Assembly (NCBI GenBank): GCA_029964075.1
Contig: CM057149.1
Location: 34,182,900 to 34,246,899, forward strand
DNA length: 64,000 nucleotides
Direction of reading: 5' to 3'
From: Patiria pectinifera
Lineage: Eukaryota; Echinodermata; Asteroidea; Valvatida; Asterinidae
Under the pieces are notes generated by a model, which saw nothing but the letters and a program-made list of their open reading frames with translations, did not search any database and was not told where the DNA came from. Position 1 is the first letter of the stretch; the number at the start of each line of letters is the position of its first letter. Of the stretch, positions 24,300-35,480 are shown piece by piece. Made by a program: the position numbers and the translations under genes.

Positions 24300-24643
24300 G
24301 TGGGTTCTATTTTCTTATGATTGCCCAAAAGCCCTCGCGGTACTGCACCCTCAATTACACTGCACTATTGTCTCAAGAGAAATCTCCATGATTATTGCAC
24401 ACAGTAGTAATAAGCCAGTTCCGTATCTCGATGAAGTAGTCCAGGTCATTCGGGATCAAATAGAAACGTCTTGTAACCGCGATGTGAATACCCATTCTGA
24501 TTGTACTTAATGCACGAGTTCATGCGCCTTCAATGAGTGTTCCATTATCCCGAATGACTTGTGTCTCATATCATTGCTTGAATGCGCAGTTGAAATACTG
24601 AACTGGCTTAACTCTAACTCCCTAAGGGGTATGCAAAATCGTA

Positions 24644-25183
24644 TTAAAGGGAATGTACATCATTGGCTTTTGCTTTAATTATCAGAAATGAACTATTTGA
24701 GGGGTTAGTACAATAGATCAAATTATTGTTGCACTGACATGTTTGAAGTTTTGTGTTCGGAAATGCTGGAAAAACCAAAAAAAACAAAAATGTTCAAGTA
24801 GTCTGGTTCCCTGACTCCACTGAAAATTAAATGGATCAATTTATAGATGCCGGAAAATTGTACGATAAGGGAACCAGTCCAGCTGGCCTGCCCCCATTCA
24901 TGAACATGCAACCAATAGGAAACAAAATATGGACTGAAGAAAAAATGGTAAATTTGAAGCAGCAGTTGAAAAATAGTTAGGTTTTTCCAACGGTGGTCAG
25001 CCGACCACCGTTGGAAATGTATACAAAAATACCATTTACATGTACTTGAAAATGACTTCACACCAGGTGCCATAATTTTACAGGATGCTTTAGTCTGTCA
25101 TTTACCAACATCCTGTAAGGTATTTCGTAAAAACTTGGTAGTTTTATTTTTCGATGCTTGCAAATGTTGTAATTTCCCTTTAA
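24644..25183. mobile_element. TTAA-flanked repeat, copy 1
   Basis: Ends TTAAAGGGAA and TTCCCTTTAA; the interior has a strong hairpin CCAACGGTGGTCAGCCGACC with its complement at about 24990-25015. 540 bp in the discoidin-1 intron. TTAA at both ends is the usual footprint of piggyBac/Kolobok-type insertion. Confidence 0.7.
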
Positions 25184-25694
25184 AATTGGAGGATTCAGGA
25201 CTGTTAGGGCTATTGCTCTGATTTAGTAAATGAGAATGGGCCAATGCACTCCATGTGGAGGGTATTGGCAGATCGAGTCGACAAATGAATACAACCCAAG
25301 CATGTTGTCATTTTCAAGTTTTTCTCGGTCTCACAGTTTTTAAAGAAACAGTGGACAGGTGTGGATTCATGGAAGGATGGGTTGCAAGAGCATTTTGTTT
25401 GGTTTTTCAAAATCAATGTGTGTACCCCTTTAAGAAAACCACAGAAAGTTTGAAGTGTCAAAACAAAAAGTGGGAGACCCTCCTTCAATTTTCAAAAATG
25501 TGACTTTTCATAGAAGCGCGGACGAAGAGTAGTTCTCGTATTAACAATAGATCTAGAACCAAATACATCAAATTAAACCATCCATTTTTAGGGCATAACC
25601 TTACACATGTATTAGGGCTTCCTTTGTTTAACATTTTGTTCCATTGTTGCAACGTGCAATTTATTTGCCTCAGTGAATTAATTAATTACCTCAG

Positions 25695-25839
25695 GTGTTC
25701 CGAGCCAATGGAGAAGCCACCTGTCGCCGGCCTGTCATCCTTCCTACCCCCATCAGGGCCACCTGCATCAGAATTATCCCCACCCTCTGGAACCACGCCC
25801 TTCACCTGCGCATGGATCTGATTGGCTGTCTAGACAATG
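25695..25839 (+). CDS. Exon 8: F5/8 type C domain 1, last part
   Basis: Acceptor TACCTCAG, donor AATG|GTTAGT; 145 nt, phase 0 in, phase 1 out. It reads VFRANGEATCRRPVILPTPI then RIIPTLWNHALHLRMDLIGC, the F-x-GN ... P-I-x-A-RYIRI-P-x-W ... LR-x-EL-x-GC end of a discoidin domain. The phase-0 internal intron at this point recurs in all three discoidin domains of this gene, so the three share gene structure as well as sequence. Confidence 0.92.
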
Positions 25840-26064
25840 GTTAGTTGGTAAACTCTATTCTCTGTCTTGATTGGTTGAAATTGGAAATTCTTCGATGGTA
25901 TTACTGTTTTATCGGACAATGTTTTACACTCAACTATAAAAACCAAGTTCTGAAAAAACGAGCTTTCCTCCATAACAGTGTAATTGTACACTGTTACATT
26001 CCACTTTTTTAATTTTAAAATGATTAAAACAGTTACATTTAAAAAAAAAATTCAAATAAATTTT

Positions 26065-26448
26065 TTAAAGGTATTCCTTTTTGGGGTATTTATTTGTGTA
26101 TCAATTGTCCGAACTGTGGTTTGGACAATCCCAACTATATAAGTCTAGCAGGCTTGTACCAAGTTGTGTAATCAATTTTATCAGTTTCAAAGAAAATGCT
26201 GAATAACTTAATATAAAAAAATTACGAGCAGTCTTTGAAAAAAAGTCAGTTTTCTCCAACAACGGTCAGCCGACCAGTGTTGGAAATTGATACACAAATA
26301 CCACTTTACTTTAAAAATGTCAGCACACAAGGAGCCATGCTTTTATGGGATCCTTTACACAGTCATTCCCTACCAATCCAGCAAAGTATTTCGTGATAAT
26401 TTGATCACTTTTTTTTTTTATGTTCGCAAATGGTGTATCTTCCCTTTA
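26065..26448. mobile_element. TTAA-flanked repeat, copy 2
   Basis: Starts TTAAAGGTATTC, ends ATCTTCCCTTTAA; shares GGTCAGCCGACCAGTGTTGG and AAAGTATTTCGTGATAATTT with copies 1 and 3. It ends 35 bp before discoidin-2. Confidence 0.7.
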
Positions 26449-26483
26449 ACCATCCAACATCTGTGATATTGTGCACACAACAG

Positions 26484-26818
26484 ATTGTGACACGGTGCTG
26501 GGACTGTCAGACGGTCGCATCTTAGACTCACAGATCACATCCTCCAGCAGCAGCAACGAGACCAACTCAGCCAAGACGGCACGCCTCAACCCACTGGACC
26601 AGCAACCGAGCACCGGCTGGGTGCCGGCTACCAGTGATCCCCAGCAGTGGCTGTTGGTGGACCTGAGGCACAGCCATGACGTCCACGCCCTGCTGACGCA
26701 AGGGTGCGGCAACAGGGAATTGTGGGTAACCTCGTTCAGGATGTACTACTCGGTGCCTGTAGATGATGATTCCAATGTTAGGTTTCAGCCATTCGTGGAC
26801 CAGGATGGTGTAACAAAG
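26484..26818 (+). CDS. Exon 9: F5/8 type C domain 2, first part
   Basis: Acceptor CACAACAG, donor CAAAG|GTGATT; 335 nt, phase 1 in, phase 0 out. It encodes CDTVLGLSDGRILDSQITSS, then STGWVPATSDPQQWLLVDLR and VHALLTQGCGNRELWVTSFR. These match the discoidin core (LG-x-x-DG-x-I, GW-P, QWL-x-VDL, V-x-A-x-x-TQG, WVTSF-x-x-x-YS). The intron that follows holds the Penelope-like element pair. Confidence 0.92.
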
Positions 26819-27176
26819 GTGATTATATAAACTCAAATTGTTCAATGCATTGAAAGCTTTTGTTTGTTGAATAAAAAAAAAAATTTGACTTTATTTCTAA
26901 AAATGTTAGACTTTATTTCTAAAAAAACTAAATAACCAAATGAGTAAATTAGAAAAAATTTGTTGATATACTTGTATGAATATATGCATGTTTTAAAGTA
27001 CTTGGGTTCATAGATATGAGCCGGAAAGAATCCTGTCTAGAAAATTTGAATTTTTTGGGGGGAGGTGGGGGTGGCAAACTAAACACCATGTGATACTAGA
27101 TGGTGTTATTCACAGTAAAAAAAAAACATGTAAACACATATGTCAATATTAACAAGTAACAAACTTTAAATAAACA

Positions 27177-29379
27177 AATGACAGAGGTACAAACATTAAC
27201 ATGGGGGTGCACACAAACATGCAGGGCTGAAAGAAGAAACACAAAAGGAGGATTAGGTGGGAAAGGTGTGGAAAGATGCAGGGGCGGGTGGATGAGAGAA
27301 CAAAGGAACAAAGGGAGATGGCAAACCACCAGGGGTCTAGTGAAAACAGGGGAGGGATCAGAAAGGGGAAGGATCAAAGGTCACAGGGAGTGGGAACTGA
27401 CAAAAGAGTGTGAGAGTGATGATGATGGGGGGGGGGGAACAGTATGGGGGTGGAAAGGGATGAAAGATGGGGGAAGATGGGTAAACACAAACAAGGAAGA
27501 CCAGGTGGATTATCTGTAACAGAAGACAATGGAGGAAGAAAAGGATTAATCATTCCCTAGTTGGATGTTGAGACCATGTGGTTGAATAGTTCGAAGACGA
27601 TTCATCCACACTTTCTCTCTGCTGAGGCGAACTGAGTCCTTGCGATGGCCAAGAGATTCAATGCCCTGCAAAATCATATCAGAAATGGAGTGGTTAGGCA
27701 GGTTGAAGTGATGACCAACAGGGGTGTCTAGTTTCTTGGTGTTGACCGTTGACCGGTGGGCATAGAAACGCTTCTTGAGCGTATTCTTAGTCTCACCTAC
27801 ATACTGCACTCCACAGACCCTGCAAGAAATGAGATATATGACATTAGAGGTGTTACAAGTGATGTTACCAATGGTTCTGTGGGTAGTGACAGAAGAGTGG
27901 CCAGAAAAGGAGTCAGACTCCTGGATATGAATCTGGCAGACAACACATCTGGAACTGCACTTGAAAGTACCATGCTGGGTGGGAGGGGATGCATCCAAGG
28001 ATGGGACTTCAGCTCGAACAATCAGGTCCCGTAGATTTCGAGGACGCCTGTAAGCCAATGTGGGGCCGTTGGGGATGGCGCGGGCAAGGCGATCTGAAGT
28101 ATGGAGGATGTGATGATTGTCATTTGTGATTTTGCGAAGGGGAGGGAGATTGGGGTGAAACGTGGTAACCAAGGGAATCATGGGTTTGGCCATGGCATCA
28201 GGGGCCTTTCCCGTGAGGGCTAGATTTCTGGGGATAGCTTTAGCTCTGGCAATGGCACGATGAACTTGGCGAGAGCTGTGACCCCTGGCCACCAAGTTGT
28301 TCCTCAGTATCTGTGTATGGCGGGAGAAATCGGAATCATTAGAACAAATTCTTCTGAGTCTGAGTGCCTGGCTGAACGCTATGCCAGTTTTGCAGTGCCT
28401 GGGGTGACAGCTGGAGGAGTGGAGGTACTGGTGGGTGTCTGTGGGTTTGGAATACAGGTCAGTGGTTAGTGAGTTGCCTTGCTTGCGGACGGTGACATCC
28501 AGAAAGTGGGTTTGGTGAGCCGAGAACTCCGACGTGAATTTGATGGTTCTGTGGAAGGAATTGATGTGGTTAGTGAAGGTCAAGAGACTGTCCTCATCAC
28601 TGGTCCAGATGGAAAAAACATCATCAATATATCTCCACCAGATCCATGGGCGACATGGGGCCGAGGCAAGCATGCGTTCTTCGAGGTCACCCATGAAGAG
28701 ACAAGCCATGGAAGGGGCCATGCGAGTGCCCATTGCGGTGCCGTGTACCTGTAGATAGTGTTCACCAAGGAAGGAAAAATTGTTCTTCGTTAGTATAAGT
28801 CTCATGAGGGTGCCAACATCACTGATGGGAGGAGTAGTGTGTCCTGCCTTGGCCAGAGCCAAGGAGCAAGCACGAACACCCTCCTCATGTGGGATGTTGG
28901 TGTACAGAGATGAGACGTCGAAAGTCCCAATGATGGCTGTGCTGGGAATCTGGTCCTTGATTCCTTCAAGCTTGCGTAGGAAGTCTGGGGTGTCGTGAAT
29001 GTATGACGAAATCTGTGGGACAAGGGGTTTGAGAAAACTGTCAATGAACAGGGAGATGCGTTCCGTGGGTGAGCCATTACCGGAGATGATGGGTCTACCG
29101 GGGTTGCCAGCCTTGTGAATCTTGGGTAGAAGGTAAAATCTGGCAGTCCTACAATCACAGGGAGAAAGGAATTTGTGAGCTTTCTTGGACAACTGGTCAC
29201 GTGATCGCATATCGTCAAGTACCTGTTGTATATCTCGACAGAAAGTGCCTGTGGGGTCAGAGTCAAGGTGGGTATAGTTAGTGCGATTATCCAACTGGCG
29301 GTGGGCCTCATCAATGTACTGCTGACGATCCATGATGACCACAGCTGAACCTTTATCTGCTGGCTTGATGATGATGTAT
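27177..29379 (-). mobile_element. Penelope-like retroelement, copy 1 (minus strand)
   Basis: A 5'-truncated Penelope-like element lies in the discoidin-2 intron with its 3' end at the left. The 3' region past the ORF is identical to copy 2 until about 27177, where the two diverge, so this copy lacks the terminal tail present in copy 2. It joins copy 2 head-to-head at about 29377, sharing only a few bases at the junction. Confidence 0.85.
27546..29378 (-). CDS. Penelope-like RT with GIY-YIG endonuclease, 5'-truncated
   Basis: About 610 uninterrupted codons from YIIIKPADKG to the stop at 27546-27548. Reverse transcriptase motifs in order: DVSSLYTNIPH, HGTAMGTRMAPSMACLFMG, WWRYIDDVFSIW (catalytic YIDD), HFLDVTV and LYSKPTDTHQYLH. 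A Cys-rich knuckle (CSSRCVVC) follows, then a GIY-YIG endonuclease (VIYLISCRVCGVQYVGETKN, with R and H downstream). This RT plus C-terminal GIY-YIG order defines canonical Penelope-like elements. The frame extends a further 74 codons upstream, but those are antisense to copy 2 and not native. The start codon is missing, so it is unlikely to be a complete protein. Confidence 0.93.
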   Translation of the reverse strand, partial: YIIIKPADKGSAVVIMDRQQYIDEAHRQLDNRTNYTHLDSDPTGTFCRDIQQVLDDMRSRDQLSKKAHKFLSPCDCRTARFYLLPKIHKAGNPGRPIISGNGSPTERISLFIDSFLKPLVPQISSYIHDTPDFLRKLEGIKDQIPSTAIIGTFDVSSLYTNIPHEEGVRACSLALAKAGHTTPPISDVGTLMRLILTKNNFSFLGEHYLQVHGTAMGTRMAPSMACLFMGDLEERMLASAPCRPWIWWRYIDDVFSIWTSDEDSLLTFTNHINSFHRTIKFTSEFSAHQTHFLDVTVRKQGNSLTTDLYSKPTDTHQYLHSSSCHPRHCKTGIAFSQALRLRRICSNDSDFSRHTQILRNNLVARGHSSRQVHRAIARAKAIPRNLALTGKAPDAMAKPMIPLVTTFHPNLPPLRKITNDNHHILHTSDRLARAIPNGPTLAYRRPRNLRDLIVRAEVPSLDASPPTQHGTFKCSSRCVVCQIHIQESDSFSGHSSVTTHRTIGNITCNTSNVIYLISCRVCGVQYVGETKNTLKKRFYAHRSTVNTKKLDTPVGHHFNLPNHSISDMILQGIESLGHRKDSVRLSREKVWMNRLRTIQPHGLNIQLGND

Positions 29380-30585
29380 CTACAGGTACACGGCACCGCA
29401 ATGGGCACTCGCATGGCCCCTTCCATGGCTTGTCTCTTCATGGGTGACCTCGAAGAACGCATGCTTGCCTCGGCCCCATGTCGCCCATGGATCTGGTGGA
29501 GATATATTGATGATGTTTTTTCCATCTGGACCAGTGATGAGGACAGTCTCTTGACCTTCACTAACCACATCAATTCCTTCCACAGAACCATCAAATTCAC
29601 GTCGGAGTTCTCGGCTCACCAAACCCACTTTCTGGATGTCACCGTCCGCAAGCAAGGCAACTCACTAACCACTGACCTGTATTCCAAACCCACAGACACC
29701 CACCAGTACCTCCACTCCTCCAGCTGTCACCCCAGGCACTGCAAAACTGGCATAGCGTTCAGCCAGGCACTCAGACTCAGAAGAATTTGTTCTAATGATT
29801 CCGATTTCTCCCGCCATACACAGATACTGAGGAACAACTTGGTGGCCAGGGGTCACAGCTCTCGCCAAGTTCATCGTGCCATTGCCAGAGCTAAAGCTAT
29901 CCCCAGAAATCTAGCCCTCACGGGAAAGGCCCCTGATGCCATGGCCAAACCCATGATTCCCTTGGTTACCACGTTTCACCCCAATCTCCCTCCCCTTCGC
30001 AAAATCACAAATGACAATCATCACATCCTCCATACTTCAGATCGCCTTGCCCGCGCCATCCCCAACGGCCCCACATTGGCTTACATGCGTCCTCGAAATC
30101 TACGGGACCTGATTGTTCGAGCTGAAGTCCCATCCTTGGATGCATCCTCCCACCCAGCATGGTACTTTCAAGTGCAGTTCCAGATGTGTTGTCTGCCAGA
30201 TTCATATCCAGGAGTCTGACTCTTTTCTGGCCACTCTTCTGTCACTACCCACAGAACCATTGGTAACATCACTTGTAACACCTCTAATGTCATATATCTC
30301 ATTTCTTGCAGGGTCTGTGGAGTGCAGTATGTAGGTGAGACTAAGAATACGCTCAAGAAGCGTTTCTATGCCCACCGGTCAACGGTCAACACCAAGAAAC
30401 TAGACACCCCTGTTGGTCATCACTTCAACCTGCCTAACCACTCCATTTCTGATATGATTTTGCAGGGCATTGAATCTCTTGGCCATCGCAAGGACTCAGT
30501 TCGCCTCAGCAGAGAGAAAGTGTGGATGAATCGTCTTCGAACTATTCAACCACATGGTCTCAACATCCAACTAGGGAATGATTAA
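29377..30585 (+). pseudogene. Penelope-like RT/GIY-YIG, frameshifted partial copy
   Basis: Encodes the YIDD and LYSKPTDTHQYLH motifs in frame, then loses two bases relative to copy 1 near 30149 and hits a stop at 30217-30219. A further one-base loss near 30223 returns to the original frame, and GIY-YIG (VQYVGETKNTLKKRFYAHRS) continues to the stop at 30583-30585. Non-functional. Confidence 0.88.
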
Positions 30586-30964
30586 TCCTTTTCTTCCTCC
30601 ATTGTCTTCTGTTACAGATAATCCACCTGGTCTTCCTTGTTTGTGTTTACCCATCTTCCCCCATCTTTCATCCCTTTCCACCCCCATACTGTTCCCCCCC
30701 CCCCATCATCATCACTCTCACACTCTTTTGTCAGTTCCCACTCCCTGTGACCTTTGATCCTTCCCCTTTCTGATCCCTCCCCTGTTTTCACTAGACCCCT
30801 GGTGGTTTGCCATCTCCCTTTGTTCCTTTGTTCTCTCATCCACCCGCCCCTGCATCTTTCCACACCTTTCCCACCTAATCCTCCTTTTGTGTTTCTTCTT
30901 TCAGCCCTGCATGTTTGTGTGCACCCCCATGTTAATGTTTGTACCTCTGTCATTTCTGTTTTAG

Positions 30965-31000
30965 CCTCTGAAGAAGAACTTGCTAAGTTCGCAACGTCAG
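30965..31000 (+). ncRNA. Hammerhead-ribozyme-like motif (relic) at Penelope 3' end
   Basis: The string contains CTGAAGA (fits the CUGANGA core box), a short GAAC/GTTC stem with a seven-base loop, then GCAAC where GAAA is expected, followed by GTCAGG. Penelope-like elements are known to carry minimal hammerheads in their terminal repeats. The one-base deviation in the second core box suggests it may be inactive. Copy 1 lacks this part. Confidence 0.4.
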
Positions 31001-31316
31001 GCCACATTAATTTTTAGATTTATACATTTCAGGTCCATCCAGTCAGTAAGCAGTTTGCAGCAGTCTTACTTTTTTTCATGTTTAAATAAACAAATTAAAA
31101 AATGGGCTTTGGTTTTTCCTTTTTTTCCCCCACCCCTTTTTTTTGGGTGGGGGGGGGGGGAGAGGGGTGGATTGTATTCATTCCCTCCCATCAGTTGTGG
31201 TAAAAGGAAAATAGGGAACCTAACTAGTAGAAACAAATTAAGTACTGTATAAGTTCAAGTGATGTTATCAGCTCTTGGTTCTGATATTTTGCTTCAAACA
31301 TCGTCATGGTTTACAG

Positions 31317-31464
31317 GATTTTCTGGCTAACTCTGATCAGCACACCATCGTGCGGAACAAACTTCTACCAGAGATCACCACGCGCTACGTCCGAATCGAC
31401 CCGATGATGTGGCATCCCACTGGCATCGGGCTGCGACTTGAACTCGTTGGGTGTGTGCACCGTG
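31317..31464 (+). CDS. Exon 10: F5/8 type C domain 2, last part
   Basis: Acceptor GGTTTACAG, donor CGTG|GTAAGT; 148 nt, phase 0 in, phase 1 out. It reads DFLANSDQHTIVRNKLLPEI then RYVRIDPMMWHPTGIGLRLE and LVGC, the canonical end of a discoidin domain (F-x-x-N-x-D, P-x-I-x-x-RYVRI-P-x-W, LR-x-EL-x-GC). Domain 2 totals about 160 residues. Confidence 0.92.
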
Positions 31465-32849
31465 GTAAGTCAGTTCAGAGTTGCAGTGGTTCAAGGGACA
31501 GAAGTGACCTCTTGTGCCAGGAGCAGCCATTGCTGAGGGCCAGCATTTGAAGAGTTTAGTTCCAAAACGCTATAAACGCCATTTTGTTGCCTTTTAGAAT
31601 TTCACCTTCCCCTGGCTGCCCAAAGTTAGTTTCGACAGGTTTCATGTATTTTATCACAACCTAACCCTCCTTAACTTGTAACTATCACAAACTATCAAAT
31701 AAACCTGACCCCCACCTCTCTCGGTAGCTTTTGTTCAGGCTGGTCACCAACTACCACAAATCCCGCAGGATTACACCGCATAACTGCCAAAGCCCGTTTA
31801 AGTAGTTGGATTGGTTGACCATTAATACTGGTACGGCTTGTTGGAGCAGCCATTTTAACCTGTCGATTGTACAAATATCATGCCAGGTATACAGTCCTGT
31901 ACAAAATTGTACCCTGATAGATTTTGATCCAAACGACAGTTAATAAATTACTAAAGCAAAAAGTGAAGTTTAGAAACAGCTGTTGTACTGTTTTTTTTAT
32001 TCTTAGTTTCACAATTGTGGAAAAGTTTCCCTTTTTTCACATGCATTTGTTGCGTTTTTGAATTAAACTCTTAATTTTTAAACATCTGTTCTCGGCAACA
32101 TTATGAAAAGTTGAAGTTTATTGAAATTCAAAATACAGTGTGGATACAGAACTTTAAAAACAGTACCACTGTATGAAGGTGTTGTGTGTTTTGTATGAAA
32201 TTTGGATATTTGACAGGTATTTTGGAAATTGGTTTTTGGTTTGATTCCTTGCCTCTTGCTAATTCGACTTTCCAAGCCAATATGGCACATATCTGAAGAG
32301 CCATAAATATACCTAATGAATTGAAAAATAATTTAAAAAGAAATTGCATTTGCCTTTCACCAAAGTAATAATTATAAGCACTTTTTATTTAGCGCTGTCT
32401 GAAAGCTTTTGAGTACTGAAATTAAAAAAATCGCTCAAGTGGGGCACAAACCCAAAACCTTCTAATTATAAGTGCAGATGTATTTCCACACAGCTATAAT
32501 CCCGGGCAAATCTTCCTGGGGCCACCCTCCCCCGGCCCCCTCAGCCAATGTTGTCTCTCATTGCGAGGTCTGTGGTCCAGGCTGGAGATAACAACATTGA
32601 CCAGGGGAGAGGGGGAGTGGTGGACTGGGGTAGGGTATGGTGGTTGTCACGTGTCCCAACCATTTTGGCCGGGATTGTAGCTATGGTTGCTGGCTGGTTC
32701 GAGTGCCACCCAAGTTGTTAAGTTGCTAAACTGTCAGACAAGTAGTGAAGTAGCTCAAACAACACTGAGCCATATCGTGTCTGACCTAGTGTATAATAAA
32801 TTGGCTCCAGATGACAGTTCACATAGTATTGGATTTGTTCAATCGGCAG

Positions 32850-33196
32850 CTTGTGGCCAACGTCTTGGCATGGAGTCTGGCGCCATCACAAGGAGTCAGC
32901 TCTCGACCTCCTCAAACTTCTACTATAGGCCAGCCCGCTACGGACGCCTGCACTACGAGATTGTCGTCCCACCCTATGCAGGCCGATACTGTTGCTGGGG
33001 GCCCCGCCACGAGCTAGGCCTGGCGGAATGGTTACAGGCGGACCTGGGAACCCTCCATACCATCACCGGTGTCATCACGCAGGGCGCCGGTAACCCCTGG
33101 CGTTACTACTGGGTGGAGGAGTACAAGATACAGTGGCTGAGTCCCCATGAGGAGGGAGCGTTCCGCACCTACAGGGACTTACAAGGAGATGATATG
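32850..33196 (+). CDS. Exon 11: F5/8 type C domain 3, first part
   Basis: Acceptor ATCGGCAG, donor GATATG|GTAAGT; 347 nt, phase 1 in, phase 0 out. It begins ACGQRLGMESGAITRSQLST and includes GLAEWLQADLGTLHTITGVI plus TQGAGN and YYWVEEYKIQWL, all discoidin landmarks. It carries an adjacent CC pair (RYCCWG) absent from the other two domains. The frame stays open upstream to 32687 but that part is intronic and has no homology. Confidence 0.92.
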
Positions 33197-34759
33197 GTAA
33201 GTGATAAATTTCTTTGGCTATTGAATATTTTTGCAGGAATTTGGACGCTGTGCAGTACCCTCAATGGTAAAAATTAGGAGTATGCTTTTTGGTGGTTATT
33301 TTTGGAACTGGGGACCCGTTGCACTAATGGTCAGGTAGCCGCGGGGCCGTACTTACTAAGAAAAACATAAACGCAATTGTTAGGCGTTTGCTGTTGCACG
33401 CGACCCAAAATGTCGTGCAAAACTGCCTCTTTAAATTGGCCAAATTGAAACATAAATTTTCACACTAGCTCTCTGTCGAAACAGGACTAGAAAGAATTCC
33501 TTGGATGCAAAAACATTGGCAACTGATCGATAACAAAGTTGTGTTACTCTTTAAGAAGAGTTGTGTGAACAATTGTAGGGAAAAAGCAGCTGTTTTGGTT
33601 GCTTGTAAGATTTTTAATTCCCTTTCGTCTTTTCGTTTCCTGGTTTTTCTTGACTTCCCCTTTGTCATTTTGCCTTTTAAAAAGATTCCGCTAGGATCGA
33701 CACCTAAGGCCCTCGCATTTACAGTTCTATAAAAAGTTAACACAGCTCTCTTTATGCAGGAGGATAAAGATATTACTTAAAGTAGAGGAAATCGTGCGCA
33801 TGCAACAAGACTTCAAATATTCCCCCTCACCTTGTCCAAGTATTTGGTCAGGCACATGAATCATAGTGCGCCTGGGGCATCTTTTCCCCTAAATCCAGTA
33901 GGCGCCACTGTTCCTAATTCATTTGTATAATCTCTACATTTGTTCTGCCAGTTTGGAAGTAATTGCCCTAAATTCCATTGAGTGCTCCCAATATCCCCGA
34001 TCAAAAATCCTTGATCCTTTTTCTTTGCCGTCCAAGTTATGCCTTGAGGGTATCGATACCGCTTAAACTCTCCTAAAACCCTCTCCCCCAAATTTTAGTG
34101 TTTTTCATTTTGCCAGCAACAGTAAGTGCTTCTTTGCATAAATTTTTACAATGCAAAAAAAAACAGTGCCATATCCCAGCTTTCGTAAGTCTGTGGGGCT
34201 GAATTTCAATCAGTGCTTAATCTTACTGATGGTACCGTCTGCTAGTTGTAAATATGCACCAGAAAAGATGGAATAAATATAGGATGACAAATTTCACAGT
34301 CATAAGGGTTGTGATAATATACATAGTCAGCAATTCGGACACATTTCAGATTTCAACAATAAATGTATCAATAAATAAAAACCTGTCTTGCTTTGCAATT
34401 TACAATTGCTAGGCCACTCTAGTGCACGCTTTGTATGTGGTCCCTGCTTGTGGCTAGCTTGTGATTATTGCCAATCCATTCGGAGTCAATGTAACATTTT
34501 ACTGAATATTTTATTGAAGAGGAAATTAAAAATACCAGAGCTGGTAACTGTTTGAATGTAAATAAACAAAGAAATCCTTTTCCACCTTAATCAGTTCCAG
34601 TTTGCACGTCCGACCATATGCTGTGTTTTTGTCATCTGCCACACTACAGAAATTAGGTCAAAATTAAACTCCGTTCTGTGGGCTTTTTCATTGATCAAAA
34701 ACCTGTCATTTTTGTATTGGTACTTCTAGCAGAGTTCAGTCATGTGAATCGCAATTCAC

Positions 34760-35225
34760 ATCACAAGTCAAGTCACAAGTCCAATTATAAGTCAGTCACA
34801 AGTCAATTCACAAGTCACTCTCAGGTCAAACCACAAGCCAGTAACAAGTCAAATCACAAGTCAGTAACAAGTCAAATTACAAGCCAGTAACAAGTCAAAT
34901 CACAAGCCAGTAACAAGTCAAATCACAAGCCAGTAACAAGTCAAATTACAAGCCAGTAATAAGTCAAATGACAAGTCAGTAACAAGTCAAATCACAAGCC
35001 AGTAACAAGTCAAATCACAAGCCAGTAACAAGTCAAATCACAAGTCAAATCACAAGCCAGTAACAAGTCAAATCACAAGCCAGTAACAAGTCAAATTACA
35101 AGCCAGTAACAAGTCAAGTTACAAGTCAGTAACAAGTCAAATCACAAGTCAGTTACAAGTCAAATCACAAGCCAGTAACAAATCAAATCACAAGTCAGTA
35201 ACAAGTCAAATCACAAGTCACAAGT
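34760..35225. repeat. Minisatellite, unit about 22 bp (ACAAGTC/ACAAGCCAGTA)
   Basis: About 20 imperfect copies of CAAATCACAAGCCAGTAA plus CAAGT, all containing ACAAG. It lies in the discoidin-3 intron. Related short stretches occur at 42395-42460, 50815-50855, 53640-53690 and 55690-55715. Confidence 0.9.
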
Positions 35226-35407
35226 AATAGGGTATGATCTGTGACAATGGAATAGTTGTCAACTGACTTAGGACTGGATGACTTCTTGAGGCACAAACCT
35301 TTGAGGTCCTGACTGCATCTCTGTCTATTACTGTACAATTCTTACTTAAATAACTGCTTATATACTTACTTACTAATTACTTAATCCTATATTAAAAGAT
35401 CCTACGC

Positions 35408-35480
35408 TGTCTGATGTCTATCTGTCTGTCTGATGTCTTTCTGTCTGATGTCTGTCTGTCGGTCTGATGTCTGTGTGTCA
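35408..35480. repeat. Microsatellite-like (GTCT)n / CTGATGT
   Basis: Repeated GTCTGATGTCT and CTGTCTGTC units, about 70 bp, soon after the minisatellite. Confidence 0.8.

Larger units (their letters stand above)
29377..31016 (+). mobile_element. Penelope-like retroelement, copy 2 (plus strand, inverted)
   Basis: A second, more 5'-truncated copy starts inside RT motif 4 (YLQVHGTAMG) and runs rightward through GIY-YIG and a pyrimidine-rich 3' UTR. About 1.58 kb of it is the near-exact inverse of 27177-28758. The 3' end extends past copy 1's and includes a hammerhead-like motif at 30965-31000. The outer 3' boundary is uncertain by a few tens of bases. Confidence 0.85.

Noticed and set aside
27178-27519. 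Charged ORF, repeated inverted at 30612-31007, as a second element protein
   Set aside because: It is the antisense of the pyrimidine-rich 3' UTR of the Penelope copies.
28260-28758. Plus-strand ORFs over the left Penelope copy
   Set aside because: They are antisense to the RT frame and duplicate the antisense frames of the right copy.
29379-29600. First 74 codons of the long minus-strand frame as part of the RT protein
   Set aside because: They are the antisense of copy 2 across the head-to-head junction, not Penelope coding sequence.
32687-32849. Upstream extension of the discoidin-3 frame as coding
   Set aside because: It precedes a good acceptor, has no discoidin similarity and would break phase with exon 10.
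34760-35225. Regular repeats resembling a CRISPR array
   Set aside because: The units run on directly with no unique spacers, in an intron of an animal gene; it is a minisatellite.
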